NCBI GenBank assembly: GCA_018873245.2
Contig: JAEMBT020000005.1
Span: forward strand, 5,256,001-5,320,000
DNA from: Archegozetes longisetosus
Taxonomy: Eukaryota > Arthropoda > Arachnida > Sarcoptiformes > Trhypochthoniidae
DNA: 64,000 nt
Reading direction: 5' to 3'
Shown: piece after piece, positions 63,609-64,000 of the stretch
Layout: each line of letters starts with the position of its first letter
Position numbering within the stretch: position 1 is the first letter of the stretch
The notes under the pieces: generated by a model
Database searches by the model: none
What the model was told of the DNA's origin: nothing
The model's input: the letters and a program-made list of their open reading frames with translations, nothing else
Translations under genes and position numbers: made by a program

Positions 63609-64000
63609 GTTTGCAATTGTCATCATAATTGCTATCTTATACGTAATTGCAATTTCATATATTTCTAAGTTTTGCTATTTATTCAGTCAAAATAGTCAAA
63701 TTTGTTGCATTCAATTTTTAGATAGCATGAGAGCATCAGATTTTCAATAAAACAGCTTAATTTGAGTTGAAAAGCGAAACAACTAAGAAATTTTGAAGCC
63801 ATTCATAGGGCTAGCACTAAACAGTTTATAAATAATCGATAGGACTTTAACTATCTTAGTGCCATTTCTCACTAAAGCTATTATTTCCTTATTCAAGTAT
63901 GAATTTATTTCTAGACTCAGATTAAAAGTGAGCGCAAAGTCAAACACCAAAAAATGACTTTTTCAACTAATCAAATAACTGTAGAGCGACTTGAAATTGA
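63609..64000 (+). other. Start of the next TFAP2 intron
   Basis: Begins with the GTTTGC donor and is AT-rich to the window edge. No further AP-2 exon was recognised in these 392 bases. Confidence 0.75.

Overview
The window is eukaryotic nuclear DNA: AT-rich, with intron-split genes, GT-AG introns, long (CT)n/(GA)n tracts and short inverted-repeat elements. The proteins (NTHL1, PITHD1, MRPL15, NDRG, AP-2) are animal orthologues. Very short introns (60-71 bp) in the housekeeping genes, high AT content and the NDRG/AP-2 sequences suggest an arthropod with a compact genome, perhaps a mite. That placement is inference; no species-diagnostic sequence was seen.

Layout. At the left edge (3-74, +) there is a short EF-hand-like reading frame that may be the end of a gene lying outside the window. 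From 2.5 to 10.6 kb there is a compact gene cluster: NTHL1 (-), PITHD1 (+), MRPL15 (-) and an NDRG-family gene (-). NTHL1 and PITHD1 diverge from a 357-bp spacer. PITHD1 and MRPL15 converge with 144 bp between their stop codons. A 615-bp inverted-repeat DNA transposon with a TA target duplication (6905-7519) lies between MRPL15 and NDRG. The NTHL1 frame is broken at a four-A run just before the last iron-sulfur cysteine; the expected ending is intact in the neighbouring frame.

From 10.6 to 61.97 kb no complete gene is recognisable. This 51-kb stretch holds a hAT-like element, a dispersed family of small (70-85 bp) inverted-repeat sequences (four copies at 13.3, 17.2, 18.8 and 39.9 kb), many dinucleotide tracts and 10-27 bp tandem arrays. 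It ends at the 5' part of an AP-2 transcription factor gene (TFAP2, +), of which two exons (61.98-62.18 and 63.04-63.61 kb) are in the window; the DNA-binding region lies beyond the right edge. A possible distal first coding exon (MLRTDSPAGTPTTL followed by a GTAGGT donor) sits at 47.74 kb and is phase-compatible with the 61.975-kb acceptor. If real, it makes a 14-kb first intron and turns much of the desert into AP-2 upstream and intronic DNA.

Functionally the left cluster is unrelated housekeeping: base-excision repair, a PITH-domain protein, the mitochondrial large ribosomal subunit and an NDRG alpha/beta-hydrolase-fold protein. The right part is a developmental regulator with a large surrounding non-coding domain, a common animal arrangement.
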